A stretch of DNA of 18,042 nt from Hyphomicrobiales bacterium (GCA_027058735.1 JALURZ010000082.1:15853-33894); one strand, 5' to 3'. Positions 6,873-14,922 are shown, counted from the first letter of the stretch. The notes: generated from the sequence alone by a model not told the origin. Made by a program: numbers and translations.

Positions 6873-8081
6873 ATGCGCATCAGCACCACATATATATTGC
6901 GCCAGATCGTCACCCCGCTCGCGGCCGCAATCGCCATCGGTCTGGCGGTATTGCTGGCGGACCGCCTGGTCCGCCTCCTTGAAATCACGCTCGGCAAGAA
7001 AAGCGCGTTCAGCGTGGTTTTTGAAATGCTCGCCTATCTTGTCCCCCACTATCTGGGGGTGGCACTGCCGGCCGCGTTTTTTCTCGGATTGCTGTTCGGT
7101 TTCAGCCGGCTGAGCAAGAACAGCGAAATCGATGCCTTTTTCGCCGGCGGCATCGGCCTGCATCAACTGATTGTTCCAGCCTTGCTGTTGTCCTTGTTCT
7201 TCACCGGCGCGGCGGCGGTTCTGTTCGGCTATGCCCAGCCGCACACCCGCTATGCCTACCGCGCCATCATTCACGCGGTACGCAATGTCCAGATATTCTA
7301 CCTCGCCGAAGAAGGCGTGTTCATGCGCGCTGAAAACCACACCTTCATCGTCGATGAACTGCTGCGCAAGTCGAACAAGTTCAAACGCGTCTTCGTCTAT
7401 TATGATCGCGGCAAGAAAGGCGGTGAGGCGACCACCGCTGAAAGCGGGGTGCTGATCGAGATAGACGGGGAGCCCCGCCCCGTGCTTCGGCTCAAATCGG
7501 GGAGCCGGCTCACCATCGCAGGCGCGGTCGACACCCGGGCGAACGCATTGCTGCCGCGCCATTCGACCGCCGCGTTCAACCTTGTGGACACGCCCCTTGG
7601 CGCAATCGAAAACACCAGATTTCGAAGGCGCGGACAGAGCCAAAGAGAGCTTACGCTGCCTGAACTTGTGCGATCTATCGAAAGGCCGCCCACAGGCGTC
7701 AGCCGCGCCGAGATCACCTCGGAACTGCATTTGCGGATCATCAAGATCCTGACCGTTCTCATTCTGCCGATCCTCGCCGTCCCGTTCGCCATGCAGGGCG
7801 CGCGAAGACAGCGGCCCTACGGAATTGCGATGGCGCTCATAATCGTCATCGTCTACTACGAATTGATCGAACAGGGCGCCGTTCTCGTCAGGCAGGGCAA
7901 GGCGTCGCCACTGCTGGTCCTGTGGCCGATATTCGCGGCGTTCGTGGCATTTTCGTGTCTGCGATTTTACCGGCGGTGTTTTCAGATGCGCCCGGACGGG
8001 CTGGAGCGGGTTTTCGACGCCATCACGATCAGTATTGCGAAGTTGCGCGCTCTGAAACCGGGGTTGAGAAAAACATCATGA
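6873..8081 (+). CDS. lptF: LptF-like permease (LptF/LptG family), possibly sphingolipid-dedicated
   Basis: The 402-residue protein has the LptF/LptG plan: two N-terminal membrane helices (about 12-32 and 48-80), a third near 98-120, a soluble beta-rich middle (about 130-285), then three helices (about 290-315, 320-345, 348-370). The YILRQIVTPL start and the SRLSKNSEIDAFFAGGI loop are typical of LptF. A C-terminal tail of about 30 residues after the last helix is longer than usual. In LPS export, LptF and LptG pair with LptB and LptC to pull lipid from the inner membrane. Its stop overlaps the lptG start (ATGA), showing tight coupling. The pair is not followed by lptD/surA as in many alphaproteobacteria but by sphingolipid headgroup genes, so it may be a paralogue serving sphingolipid export. 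That cannot be settled without the genome. Confidence 0.88.
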   Translation: MRISTTYILRQIVTPLAAAIAIGLAVLLADRLVRLLEITLGKKSAFSVVFEMLAYLVPHYLGVALPAAFFLGLLFGFSRLSKNSEIDAFFAGGIGLHQLIVPALLLSLFFTGAAAVLFGYAQPHTRYAYRAIIHAVRNVQIFYLAEEGVFMRAENHTFIVDELLRKSNKFKRVFVYYDRGKKGGEATTAESGVLIEIDGEPRPVLRLKSGSRLTIAGAVDTRANALLPRHSTAAFNLVDTPLGAIENTRFRRRGQSQRELTLPELVRSIERPPTGVSRAEITSELHLRIIKILTVLILPILAVPFAMQGARRQRPYGIAMALIIVIVYYELIEQGAVLVRQGKASPLLVLWPIFAAFVAFSCLRFYRRCFQMRPDGLERVFDAITISIAKLRALKPGLRKTS

Positions 8082-9154
8082 TGCGCACCATCGCCTTACT
8101 GCTGACGCGGATGCTGCTGGCCCGCTTTGTCTTTATTCTCGCCGGACTGACCGTATTTGTCCTGATGCTGGAACTGGTGGGCAATAGTGACCGCATCCTC
8201 GAATTGCACGACCAGAAACTGTCGGGCCTCATGATCTATGCCTTCACGCGGGCGCCCGGCGTCGCTGCGGAGTTTGTCGCCATCAGCACATTGCTGGCCG
8301 CGCTGCTCATGCTGACGGACATTACGCGCCGCAGCGAACTCGTCGCGATCTGGAGCACCGGCATTTCACAGTTTGGCGTTCTGCTGGCGCTGGTTCCCAG
8401 CGCACTCATTATCGGCGGCTTTCAGTTCTGGCTTTCGGATCGCGCGGTGCCGGCCGCGGCGCCGCAGCTCTACGAATGGGGCATTGGAGATTACAGCCCC
8501 GCCAAGCTCAATGTCAGTGATGGCGATCCGATCTGGCTGAGATCCGGCCGCGATATCCTGTATGCCAAGAGCAGCAACAAGGACGCAACCCGGCTCGACG
8601 ACATCAAGATTTTCCGGCGTGACGCGCAAGGCATTCTGCTTGAACAGATCGTCGCCTCGCGCGCCACGCTGGTGCGCGGGCGGTGGCGGCTCAAAGACGC
8701 TGTCGTGTTCTACAACAACGACCAGCCGCCAAGCCGGCTTGGGGATATGGTCTATTCGGGAACGGTCCGGCCGGCCGCCGTGGGCAAGCGCTCGGGCAAT
8801 CCCGACCAGATGTCGATCGCCGATCTGAACCTGTTCGTCAATAATGCCGGATTTGGCATCCGCCCGGCCTATGTCTATTCGACCTGGCTGCACAAGCGGC
8901 TGACCCTGGTCGTTTCCGCCGCGCTGATGATCCTGATTGCCGTGCCCCTCGCGCACCGGTTCCGGCGCGGCGGCGGCCTTGGCGCGCTTTTTGCGGTCGG
9001 CGTTGTCATGGGGTTCGCGTTTTTTGTTTTTGACGGTATTTCCCTGACCATGGGCGAACTGGGCTTTTTGCCCCCCTGGCTGGCGGCCTGGACGCCGGTG
9101 CTGGTGTTCGCCAGCATTTCGGGAACCATCGCGTTTCGCCAGGAGACCTTGTGA
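8078..9154 (+). CDS. lptG: LptG-like permease (LptF/LptG family), partner of the upstream LptF-like protein
   Basis: The chosen ATG at 8078 overlaps the lptF stop as ATGA and gives 358 residues, the usual LptG length. A longer in-frame start at 7922 lies deep in lptF and would add 52 polar residues before the first helix, so it was rejected. Helices fall near 15-35, 62-85 and 100-120, then a soluble beta-rich region (about 130-260), then helices near 275-295, 305-325 and 330-350. TRRSELVAIWSTGIS is the conserved LptG cytoplasmic loop. Function in the family: with LptF, LptB2 and LptC it extracts a lipid and feeds the periplasmic bridge. No LptB or LptC gene is in the window, so it would have to use subunits encoded elsewhere. 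Whether it handles LPS or sphingolipid is open. Confidence 0.88.
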   Translation: MMRTIALLLTRMLLARFVFILAGLTVFVLMLELVGNSDRILELHDQKLSGLMIYAFTRAPGVAAEFVAISTLLAALLMLTDITRRSELVAIWSTGISQFGVLLALVPSALIIGGFQFWLSDRAVPAAAPQLYEWGIGDYSPAKLNVSDGDPIWLRSGRDILYAKSSNKDATRLDDIKIFRRDAQGILLEQIVASRATLVRGRWRLKDAVVFYNNDQPPSRLGDMVYSGTVRPAAVGKRSGNPDQMSIADLNLFVNNAGFGIRPAYVYSTWLHKRLTLVVSAALMILIAVPLAHRFRRGGGLGALFAVGVVMGFAFFVFDGISLTMGELGFLPPWLAAWTPVLVFASISGTIAFRQETL

Positions 9155-9266
9155 GCGCCGCCATACTCCGCTATTCCATGTGACCGCCTCCTGGACCGCG
9201 AAGGGGCATCGCCCATGGCCGATGCCCGCCTCACCCGCTCATCCGCACCAAACCAGGACTTTGCCT

Positions 9267-10463
9267 GTGGCCGAAATCACGCGAAAGCAAGAGAGGGGAA
9301 ACACCCGCCGGCCCGGCGGCGGGCGGGGCGCGATATCGTTCTGCATGATCGGCGGCGAAGGCGAACGGATCTGGGGGGGCACATTGGCGCAACGGGCGCG
9401 GCGCGCCTTCGCGGAGCATGGAATCCGTGATGAAATCCGTGAAAGCGACATCAAGACGGCCACCGGGCCTGTCATATTGCTGCGCGCGGACGCCATCGTG
9501 GACCCGCCCCTGATCGCGGCGCTGATCGAACGGCCGGGAACCGCTCTCGTGGCGGAAAATACAGCCGGCGCCCCGGTGCCCGCGGCCGTTCATGCGCCGG
9601 CGCGCCAGACCGCTGCCGGTCTGGCGCTCCTGAAAACAGGGCGCGGCGGCGGCTTCGAGTTCGCCCGTGCCGATCAGCTTGGCGCCGGCTTCTGGAAAAA
9701 GCTGCGCAAGCGCCAGACCCCTTATGTGTTGCTGCTGACGCCGGACAACCGGCGCCAGGTCGAATGGCGCATGTTCATGGGAACCTACAAGGGTGCGACT
9801 GATTTCGTGACCAAATATTTCTGGCCATGGCCGGCATTTCACCTCACCCGTGCCCTTGCGCCGCTCGGCGTCACCCCCAACATGGTCACCGCGCTCAGCG
9901 CCGTCTTCGTGGTGGCTGCGTATTTTCTGTTCCTGAACGCCCATTGGTGGGCGGGACTGGCCGCGGCCTGGGCGATGATGTTTCTCGATACGGTCGACGG
10001 CAAGCTGGCGCGGGTGACCCTGACATCCAGCAAGTGGGGCGATATTTTCGATCATGGTATCGACCTCGTCCACCCGCCGTTCTGGTATGCGGCCTGGGCA
10101 ATCGGCCTTGCCAACACGCCTTATGCGCTGAGGCCGGCTGTATTCTGGTGGACTCTCGGGATCATCCTGGCGGGCTACCTGCTGCAACGCATCATGGAAG
10201 GCGTGTCCATCAGGGCGCTGGGGCTGGAGATCCATATCTGGCGCAGGATCGACACGCTGTTTCGCCAGATCACCGCGCGGCGCAATCCCAATGTCGCGAT
10301 ATTGACAATCAGCGTTGTGTTCGGCCGGCCGGATGCCGGGCTGATCGCGGTCGCCTGCTGGGTCGCCCTTTGCCTGGTGCTGCATGGCTGGCAACTGGCC
10401 CACGCCCTCATCACCGCGCGCCGGGGGCCGATCACCTCGTGGATGGTGGAGCAAGACGGCTAG
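9267..10463 (+). CDS. CDP-alcohol phosphatidyltransferase with degenerate NTP-transferase-like N-terminal domain
   Basis: The start is taken as the GTG at 9267 because AGGA lies eight bases upstream. An ATG at 9222 and a GTG at 9180 lack this support. The 398-residue product has a complete CDP-alcohol transferase motif at 241-266: DTVDGKLAR, eight residues, then G258...D262...D266. Several hydrophobic helices surround it (about 205-240 and 270-385). The first 165 residues form a separate soluble domain with IGGEGERIWGG and ILLRADAIVDP, resembling a GT-A nucleotidyltransferase but lacking its conserved Lys, so probably inactive. Comparable fusions include the inositol-phosphate enzymes IPCT-DIPPS. 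The likely role is joining a CDP-activated alcohol to a phosphate or hydroxyl acceptor to make the sphingolipid headgroup. It sits two bases before the lipid kinase gene, matching the trio around Caulobacter cpgB. Domain call firm; substrates inferred. Confidence 0.88.
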   Translation: MAEITRKQERGNTRRPGGGRGAISFCMIGGEGERIWGGTLAQRARRAFAEHGIRDEIRESDIKTATGPVILLRADAIVDPPLIAALIERPGTALVAENTAGAPVPAAVHAPARQTAAGLALLKTGRGGGFEFARADQLGAGFWKKLRKRQTPYVLLLTPDNRRQVEWRMFMGTYKGATDFVTKYFWPWPAFHLTRALAPLGVTPNMVTALSAVFVVAAYFLFLNAHWWAGLAAAWAMMFLDTVDGKLARVTLTSSKWGDIFDHGIDLVHPPFWYAAWAIGLANTPYALRPAVFWWTLGIILAGYLLQRIMEGVSIRALGLEIHIWRRIDTLFRQITARRNPNVAILTISVVFGRPDAGLIAVACWVALCLVLHGWQLAHALITARRGPITSWMVEQDG

Positions 10464-10464
10464 C

Positions 10465-11451
10465 ATGACCCTTGGCATCATCATCAATCGGCGTTCCAGG
10501 CAGAACCGGAAACACCCAAGTCCGTTGCCGGATCTTTTCGCCTCCGATGACAGCGTGATCATCGGACAAATGGATGGCATCGAAACCCTGCCCGGGCTCA
10601 TGCGCATGATGGCCGGCGCCGGGGCCGATACCCTTGCGGTGAGCGGCGGCGATGGCACCGTGCAGGCGATCCTGACCGAACTGGTTGAAGGGACGGCTTT
10701 CGCGCGCGACCGGCCCCGTCTTGTCTTGTTGCCCCACGGCAATACCAATATGACCGCGGCCGATCTCGGGTTCGAATCCACCAACCCGCAGGACCTGCGC
10801 AAACTGTCCCGGCTGGACCCGCGAGACGATGCCGGTCTTGTTGTCAAGTCCCGCCCCACGGTCTGTGTCGAGAACCCGGCCGGCGGCGGCCCGCAACACG
10901 GCATGTTTTTCGGCTCCGGCGGGCTTTACCGCGCGGTAGTCAAGACCCAGAAACTCATTCACCCGATGGGGCTGGAGGGCACCTGGGCAACCGCCTTGGC
11001 CGTCGCCGCCACCTTGCTGCGCGCCCTCGCCTTGCGCAACCGCAAGGACCCCGGGCGGGTCTATCAGGCAACGCCGATGACCATTCACGCGGACGGCGCG
11101 GTGTTCGCCGACGGCGACCAGTTCCTGTTTTTGGTCACCGCGCTGGAGAAGCTGATCAACGGGTCGAGACCGTTCTGGCCGCGCTCGCTGGGCGCCCTGC
11201 GCATGACCGCGATCGCCTTTCCGGTGCCAAACAAAGTGCGCTCCGCCTACAAGATCATGTATGGCGGCGATGACCGCGATCTCGATCCCGCCATCTTCCG
11301 CTCGGCCGGCGCAAACAGGATCGCGCTTGCCACATCCTCGCCGTTCACCCTTGACGGGGAGTTTTTCGAGATGCCGCACGATGCGCCGCTGCGGGTGACC
11401 CGCGGCCCCGAATTCCGCTATGTTTGCGGCCTGAAGGAACAGTTGGCCTGA
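10465..11451 (+). CDS. cpgB: Lipid kinase of the diacylglycerol/YegS/ceramide kinase family (CpgB-like)
   Basis: The ATG at 10465 follows the upstream TAG by one base and gives 328 residues, normal for the family. The nucleotide-binding signature is present as SGGDGT (60-65), then LPHGNTNMTA (89-98) in the place of the usual GGTxNxxA block. The C-terminal DGE motif appears in FTLDGEFFE. Family members phosphorylate diacylglycerol, sphingosine or ceramide using ATP. In Caulobacter a member of this family encoded next to spt (CpgB) phosphorylates ceramide as the first step toward ceramide phosphoglycerate, and this gene has the same neighbourhood between a CDP-alcohol transferase and another cytidylyltransferase-like gene. 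It has no membrane helices and should work on the cytoplasmic face. The gene name is by analogy of context and family. Confidence 0.84.
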   Translation: MTLGIIINRRSRQNRKHPSPLPDLFASDDSVIIGQMDGIETLPGLMRMMAGAGADTLAVSGGDGTVQAILTELVEGTAFARDRPRLVLLPHGNTNMTAADLGFESTNPQDLRKLSRLDPRDDAGLVVKSRPTVCVENPAGGGPQHGMFFGSGGLYRAVVKTQKLIHPMGLEGTWATALAVAATLLRALALRNRKDPGRVYQATPMTIHADGAVFADGDQFLFLVTALEKLINGSRPFWPRSLGALRMTAIAFPVPNKVRSAYKIMYGGDDRDLDPAIFRSAGANRIALATSSPFTLDGEFFEMPHDAPLRVTRGPEFRYVCGLKEQLA

Positions 11452-11471
11452 AATGTCCCACACCGGTAGCC

Positions 11472-12356
11472 ATGGCCGATCATAGCCGCCTGGACAGCAT
11501 CGTCGCCCGGACCCTGGCCACGGCGGCGCCCGCGCCGGTCGCAACAATCGGCGAGGATATTCTGCGCCGCCACCCGCGAGGCGTGAGCGGACTGCTGGCC
11601 TATGGCTCGTGCCTGCGCGGTGTGGAGACGAGCGAAAGCCTCGCGGATTTTTTTCTTCTTGTATCCGACTATGGCTCGTTTCACGAAAGCCGGCTTTCCG
11701 CCATGATGAACCGGCTCCTTCCGCCCAATGTGTATTATCACGAAATGGAGCGCGCCGCGGTGCGCCTGCGCGCCAAATATGCCGTGGTGTCGCTCGATCA
11801 GTTTCGCGCCCGGGTGTCGCGCGGCACGGCGAACCCGTATTTCTGGGCGCGCTTCGCGCAGCCCTGCGCGCTTCTGTATGCGGCCGATGAACGCGCCGAA
11901 CGCGAGATCCGCCTGGCCATCGCCGACGCCATTGAAACGGCGCTGTGGCACGCGGCGCCTCTGGCGGGCGAAAATGCGCGGCCCGAAGAACGCTGGGCCG
12001 CGTTGCTGTGCCACACCTATGCCACCGAACTGCGTTCGGAAAGCGGGAACCGGGCCGCGCAGATCATCGGGCAAGATCCCGAATATTACGTGGCGGTGAC
12101 CGGCGCTGCGGGCAAAGCGGCGGATGCCGCGCCGCCAACCGGCTGGTTCATGCGCCGTCTCGCCGGCAAGGGGTTGTCCCTGCTGCGGTTGATCAAGGCG
12201 GCCTTCACGTTTCAGGGGGGCATCGACTATCTTGCCTGGAAGATCGCACGCCATTCCGGCGTCGCATTCACACCGACCCCCTGGCAGCGCCGCCACCCGA
12301 TCCTGGCCTCGATCTGGCTGTTGCCGAAACTCTATTTCAAGGGCGGCGTGCGCTAG
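11472..12356 (+). CDS. Tam41/Mmp37-like cytidylyltransferase (phosphatidate cytidylyltransferase family)
   Basis: The chosen ATG at 11472 gives 294 residues; the only longer start is a TTG at 11424 inside the kinase gene. Landmarks of the mitochondrial Tam41 family are visible: AYGSCLRG (43-50) with the Gly-Ser of the nucleotidyltransferase fold, ADFFLLVSDY (58-67) matching the LDFxFxVDD strand, NVYYHE (86-91), and RAKYAVVSL (100-108) matching the KYGVIS block. A positively charged C-terminal segment (RRLAGKGLSLLRLIKAAFTF and on) could touch the membrane. Tam41 makes CDP-diacylglycerol from phosphatidate and CTP. Next to a ceramide kinase-like and a CDP-alcohol transferase gene, a CDP-ceramide-forming reaction is an attractive inference. 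It corresponds in position to one of the Caulobacter genes flanking cpgB. The gene ends in a four-base overlap with spt on the other strand. Confidence 0.77.
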   Translation: MADHSRLDSIVARTLATAAPAPVATIGEDILRRHPRGVSGLLAYGSCLRGVETSESLADFFLLVSDYGSFHESRLSAMMNRLLPPNVYYHEMERAAVRLRAKYAVVSLDQFRARVSRGTANPYFWARFAQPCALLYAADERAEREIRLAIADAIETALWHAAPLAGENARPEERWAALLCHTYATELRSESGNRAAQIIGQDPEYYVAVTGAAGKAADAAPPTGWFMRRLAGKGLSLLRLIKAAFTFQGGIDYLAWKIARHSGVAFTPTPWQRRHPILASIWLLPKLYFKGGVR

Positions 12357-13558
12357 GCGCTTGCCGCCGCATCGCCCGCAGCGCCGGCCACCACCTTTGC
12401 GAATAGCGAAATGATGGTGTCGATATCCTGCTCGCTATGCGCCGCCGACACGCTGCAGCGCAGCAGGCAGGTATTGTTCGGCGTTCCCGGCGGCAGGGCC
12501 AGATTGACATAGACGCCGGCTTTCAGAAGCGCATCCCACATGATGACCGTCGAAGGTTCATCGCGCACCCGCACCGCGATCACCGGCGATACCTCATCGC
12601 AGCACAGTTCAAGCCCAATGTCCCTGAGCCCCGTGTGCAGCCGCGCCGAATTGCGCCGCAAGCTATCGCGCAATTCCGGCCTTGCATCCAGCACGCGGAC
12701 CGCCTGCAGGGTGGTTGCGATCGAGGCCGGCGAGGGAGAGGCGGTGAACATATAGGCGCGCGTCGCATATCGGATGAACTCGAAATCGGGGTGATTGCTG
12801 GCGCCGAACCCGCCGATGGCGCCAAAGCTCTTGGAAAAGGTGCCGATGATGAAATCGACCTCGTCTTCCAGACCGGCCTCATCGGCCAGCCCGCGGCCGT
12901 GTTCGCCGAGCACGCCGGTCGAGTGGGCCTCGTCCACCAGCAGGGCGAAATCATGCCGGCGCTTGACATCGACGAATTCGTCGAGGGGGGGGCGGTCGCC
13001 GAACATCGAATAGATCCCCTCAAGCACCACCAGCCTGCCGCCTTCGCCGTCATGGCGGGCCAGCCGCTTTTCAAGGTCGGCGGCGCTGTTGTGGCGGAAG
13101 CGGATCAGACGGGCGCCGGAAAGCGTGCAGCCGTCATAGATGCTGGCATGGCTGTCGGCATCGAGAAAGATCGTGTCCTGCGGCCCGGCAAGCCCGGCAA
13201 GCATGCCGAGATTGGCCTGGTAGCCGGTGGAAAAGGTGATGACATGATCGCGGTTGAGAAAGCGGCTCAGTTCGTTTTCCAGTTCGCGATGCAGCGCATA
13301 GGTGCCATTGGCGATGCGCGATCCGGTCGTTCCCGTGCCCTGTTCGGCCAGCGCCCTGCGCCCCGCCTCGATGCACGACGGATCAAAAGTGATGCCCATG
13401 TAATTGTTGGTGCCGGCCAGAATGGTCTCGCGGCCATTGATGAGGGCGCGGGTCGGCGACAGGATTTTTTCCATGGTCACGCCGATGGTCTCCACCCCCA
13501 GCGCCTGCATCAGCGCATGGCGTTCAGCGAGCCCTTTGTGCTTTTCGAGAAGATCCAT
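12353..13558 (-). CDS. spt: Serine palmitoyltransferase (SPT)
   Basis: This 401-residue PLP enzyme belongs to the alpha-oxoamine synthase family and has the size of the soluble bacterial homodimeric SPTs. It shows GTGTTGSRIANGT (74-86), the PLP-stacking His in DADSHASIYDG (137), VDEAHSTGVLG (208-218), and the Schiff-base Lys243 in GTFSKSFGAIGG. It condenses serine with an acyl thioester to give 3-oxo-sphinganine, the committed step of sphingolipid synthesis, in the cytoplasm. KBL and ALAS are relatives, but the neighbouring dedicated acyl carrier protein, CerR and GNAT acyltransferase favour SPT. The ATG at 13558 overlaps the acpR TGA by one base (a GTG at 13561 is possible), so translation is coupled. 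This pairing fits acyl-ACP rather than acyl-CoA as substrate, as described for Rhodobacteria. Confidence 0.92.
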   Translation of the reverse strand: MDLLEKHKGLAERHALMQALGVETIGVTMEKILSPTRALINGRETILAGTNNYMGITFDPSCIEAGRRALAEQGTGTTGSRIANGTYALHRELENELSRFLNRDHVITFSTGYQANLGMLAGLAGPQDTIFLDADSHASIYDGCTLSGARLIRFRHNSAADLEKRLARHDGEGGRLVVLEGIYSMFGDRPPLDEFVDVKRRHDFALLVDEAHSTGVLGEHGRGLADEAGLEDEVDFIIGTFSKSFGAIGGFGASNHPDFEFIRYATRAYMFTASPSPASIATTLQAVRVLDARPELRDSLRRNSARLHTGLRDIGLELCCDEVSPVIAVRVRDEPSTVIMWDALLKAGVYVNLALPPGTPNNTCLLRCSVSAAHSEQDIDTIISLFAKVVAGAAGDAAASA

Positions 13559-13815
13559 CACGCTTTCTTTCTGCTCACCAGCCCATGTACATAGTGCACA
13601 AGCTGGTCGATTGAATAAATGTCGGAGAGATCGTTGAGCGGAATATCGATGTCATACCTGTCTTCGACTTCCATTATGAAATCCATGATCGCCATGGAAT
13701 CGACATTGAGGTCGGCGGAGATCCTGGTCTCGCGCGTCAACTCGATTCCCTCCTTGTTCAACGGCTGGAGAAGCGCGCAGATATCTCGGAAAATGTCATC
13801 TGGTTCGGCGCTCAT
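13558..13815 (-). CDS. acpR: Dedicated acyl carrier protein for sphingolipid synthesis (AcpR-like)
   Basis: The 85-residue acidic protein has the phosphopantetheine attachment Ser40 in NVDSMAIMD and the four-helix ACP pattern (ICALLQPL, DFIMEVEDRY, LSDIYSIDQLVHYV). The ATG at 13815 is preferred because GAGCAGGAGAG sits at ideal distance upstream. An earlier ATG at 13848 overlaps the cerR stop as ATGA and would add 11 residues. A Pfam ACP next to spt is used in Rhodobacteria as the acyl donor for SPT, so this is most likely the AcpR counterpart rather than the general fatty acid synthesis ACP (which normally lies between fabG and fabF). A ligase that could load it is encoded at the head of the same operon. 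Confidence 0.9.
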   Translation of the reverse strand: MSAEPDDIFRDICALLQPLNKEGIELTRETRISADLNVDSMAIMDFIMEVEDRYDIDIPLNDLSDIYSIDQLVHYVHGLVSRKKA

Positions 13816-13844
13816 GCGTGTACTCTCCTGCTCGATGGCCTCAG

Positions 13845-14786
13845 TCATTTCAGCCAGCCCTGTTCACGATACCACGCCATGGTCGTGCGAAACCCGTCCG
13901 CGAGGCCGATTGTGGGGCGCCACGGGGTGGCGTCCTGCAGCAGCCGGTTCCGGCTCGCCCAGTCGTGGTGATACAGTTCGCGAATCTTGCCCGGGCTGAT
14001 CATGGGGGTGCGCTTGGCGATCTGCCCATAGGCGGCCCCGGCCAGACCGATGAGCTGGCCCACGGCGCGCGGCAGAAAGATGCAGCGCACCACTTTGCCC
14101 TGCGCCTCGCCGGCAATCCGGGCGATTTCGGCCCAGTTGTAACCGCCCTTGCCATCGTCGATCTCGTGGATCTGGCCGCGCGGCGCATCGCGGCCCAGCA
14201 GCACCGTGATCCCGGTGGCCAGATCGGACACATGAATGAGGGACATGCGCGCGTTCTCATTGGCCGGAATGATCGCCGTGTTGCGGCTGAGCTGACGCAC
14301 CAGTTCGAATGTGCCCCGGTCCCCGGGCCCATAGACCACGCACGGTCTCAGGATTGTCCAGGAAAAGGCATCGCCCGCCATGCGCAAGGCCACCTCGCCA
14401 CCATGTTTGCTGGAGCAATAGCCAGACAGATGCGGTTCGCGCGCAGTCAAGGAGGAAATCAGGATGAAGCGCCGCACACCGGCGCGCCGCGCCGCGCCGA
14501 TGAGCCGCTCGGTGCCGTGAATATTGACCTCATCGAAGGCGCGCTGGCTGCGCGCGGCGATCTTGCCGGCGCAGTGAATGATCGCGTCAACCCCCTGACA
14601 GAACCGCTCGAGCGCCGGTTCATCCTCAAGCGCGCCGCCGACAATTTCGAGATTTCCGCTTTCGCCAAGCCGGTCGGGACGCCGCGCCAGCGCACGGACC
14701 GCAATGCCGTTGCGGATCAGGCAATTCAGCAGATGTCCGCCGACAAAGCCGGTCGCGCCGGTAACGCCAACTAGTCCCTGCGCCAT
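13845..14786 (-). CDS. cerR: NAD(P)-dependent reductase of the extended SDR/epimerase family (CerR-like)
   Basis: The start is taken as the ATG at 14786, giving 313 residues beginning just before the nucleotide-binding GVTGATGFVGG (8-18). Starts at 14828 (ATG) or 14837 (GTG) would add 14-17 charged residues and have no ribosome binding site. The catalytic Ser in LISSLTA (111-112) and the YxxxK pair in GYCSSK (Tyr123, Lys127) are intact. CerR reduces the 3-keto group of the long-chain base or ceramide in Caulobacter. That enzyme has been placed in the periplasm, yet no signal peptide is visible here from any start. The neighbours (ligase upstream, ACP and SPT downstream, ATGA junction with the longer acpR start) support the assignment. 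Confidence 0.87.
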   Translation of the reverse strand: MAQGLVGVTGATGFVGGHLLNCLIRNGIAVRALARRPDRLGESGNLEIVGGALEDEPALERFCQGVDAIIHCAGKIAARSQRAFDEVNIHGTERLIGAARRAGVRRFILISSLTAREPHLSGYCSSKHGGEVALRMAGDAFSWTILRPCVVYGPGDRGTFELVRQLSRNTAIIPANENARMSLIHVSDLATGITVLLGRDAPRGQIHEIDDGKGGYNWAEIARIAGEAQGKVVRCIFLPRAVGQLIGLAGAAYGQIAKRTPMISPGKIRELYHHDWASRNRLLQDATPWRPTIGLADGFRTTMAWYREQGWLK

Positions 14787-14922
14787 CGCGCGCACCCGTA
14801 TCGCCTGCGGACCCGGTCCGCCGCGCATCCGCAACACGATGCAGAGACGGCCGGGCGTGATCGTGAGAACTTGTTCATTGCCGAAAAGAGAATGCGCTCA
14901 ATTCAGCGCCACCGCCACGCCT

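Noticed and set aside
7922..8077. Longer start for lptG
   Set aside because: It would overlap lptF by about 160 bases and add a polar leader; the ATGA overlap at 8078 gives the standard length and N-terminus.
9231..10904. 557-codon open frame on the minus strand across the CDP-alcohol transferase and kinase genes
   Set aside because: Its product is rich in Arg, Pro, Gly and His without family resemblance, and the + strand genes it covers have intact motifs; it is an antisense shadow of GC-rich coding DNA.
12437..13594. 385-codon open frame on the + strand opposite spt
   Set aside because: Low-complexity Arg/Ala/Gly/His composition, and SPT on the other strand is unmistakable.
14787..14922. 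Possible promoter or regulator site between aasR and cerR, including GAAC-TT-GTTC at 14867-14876
   Set aside because: No -35/-10 pair of reasonable quality was found and the repeat arms are only four bases; likely chance.
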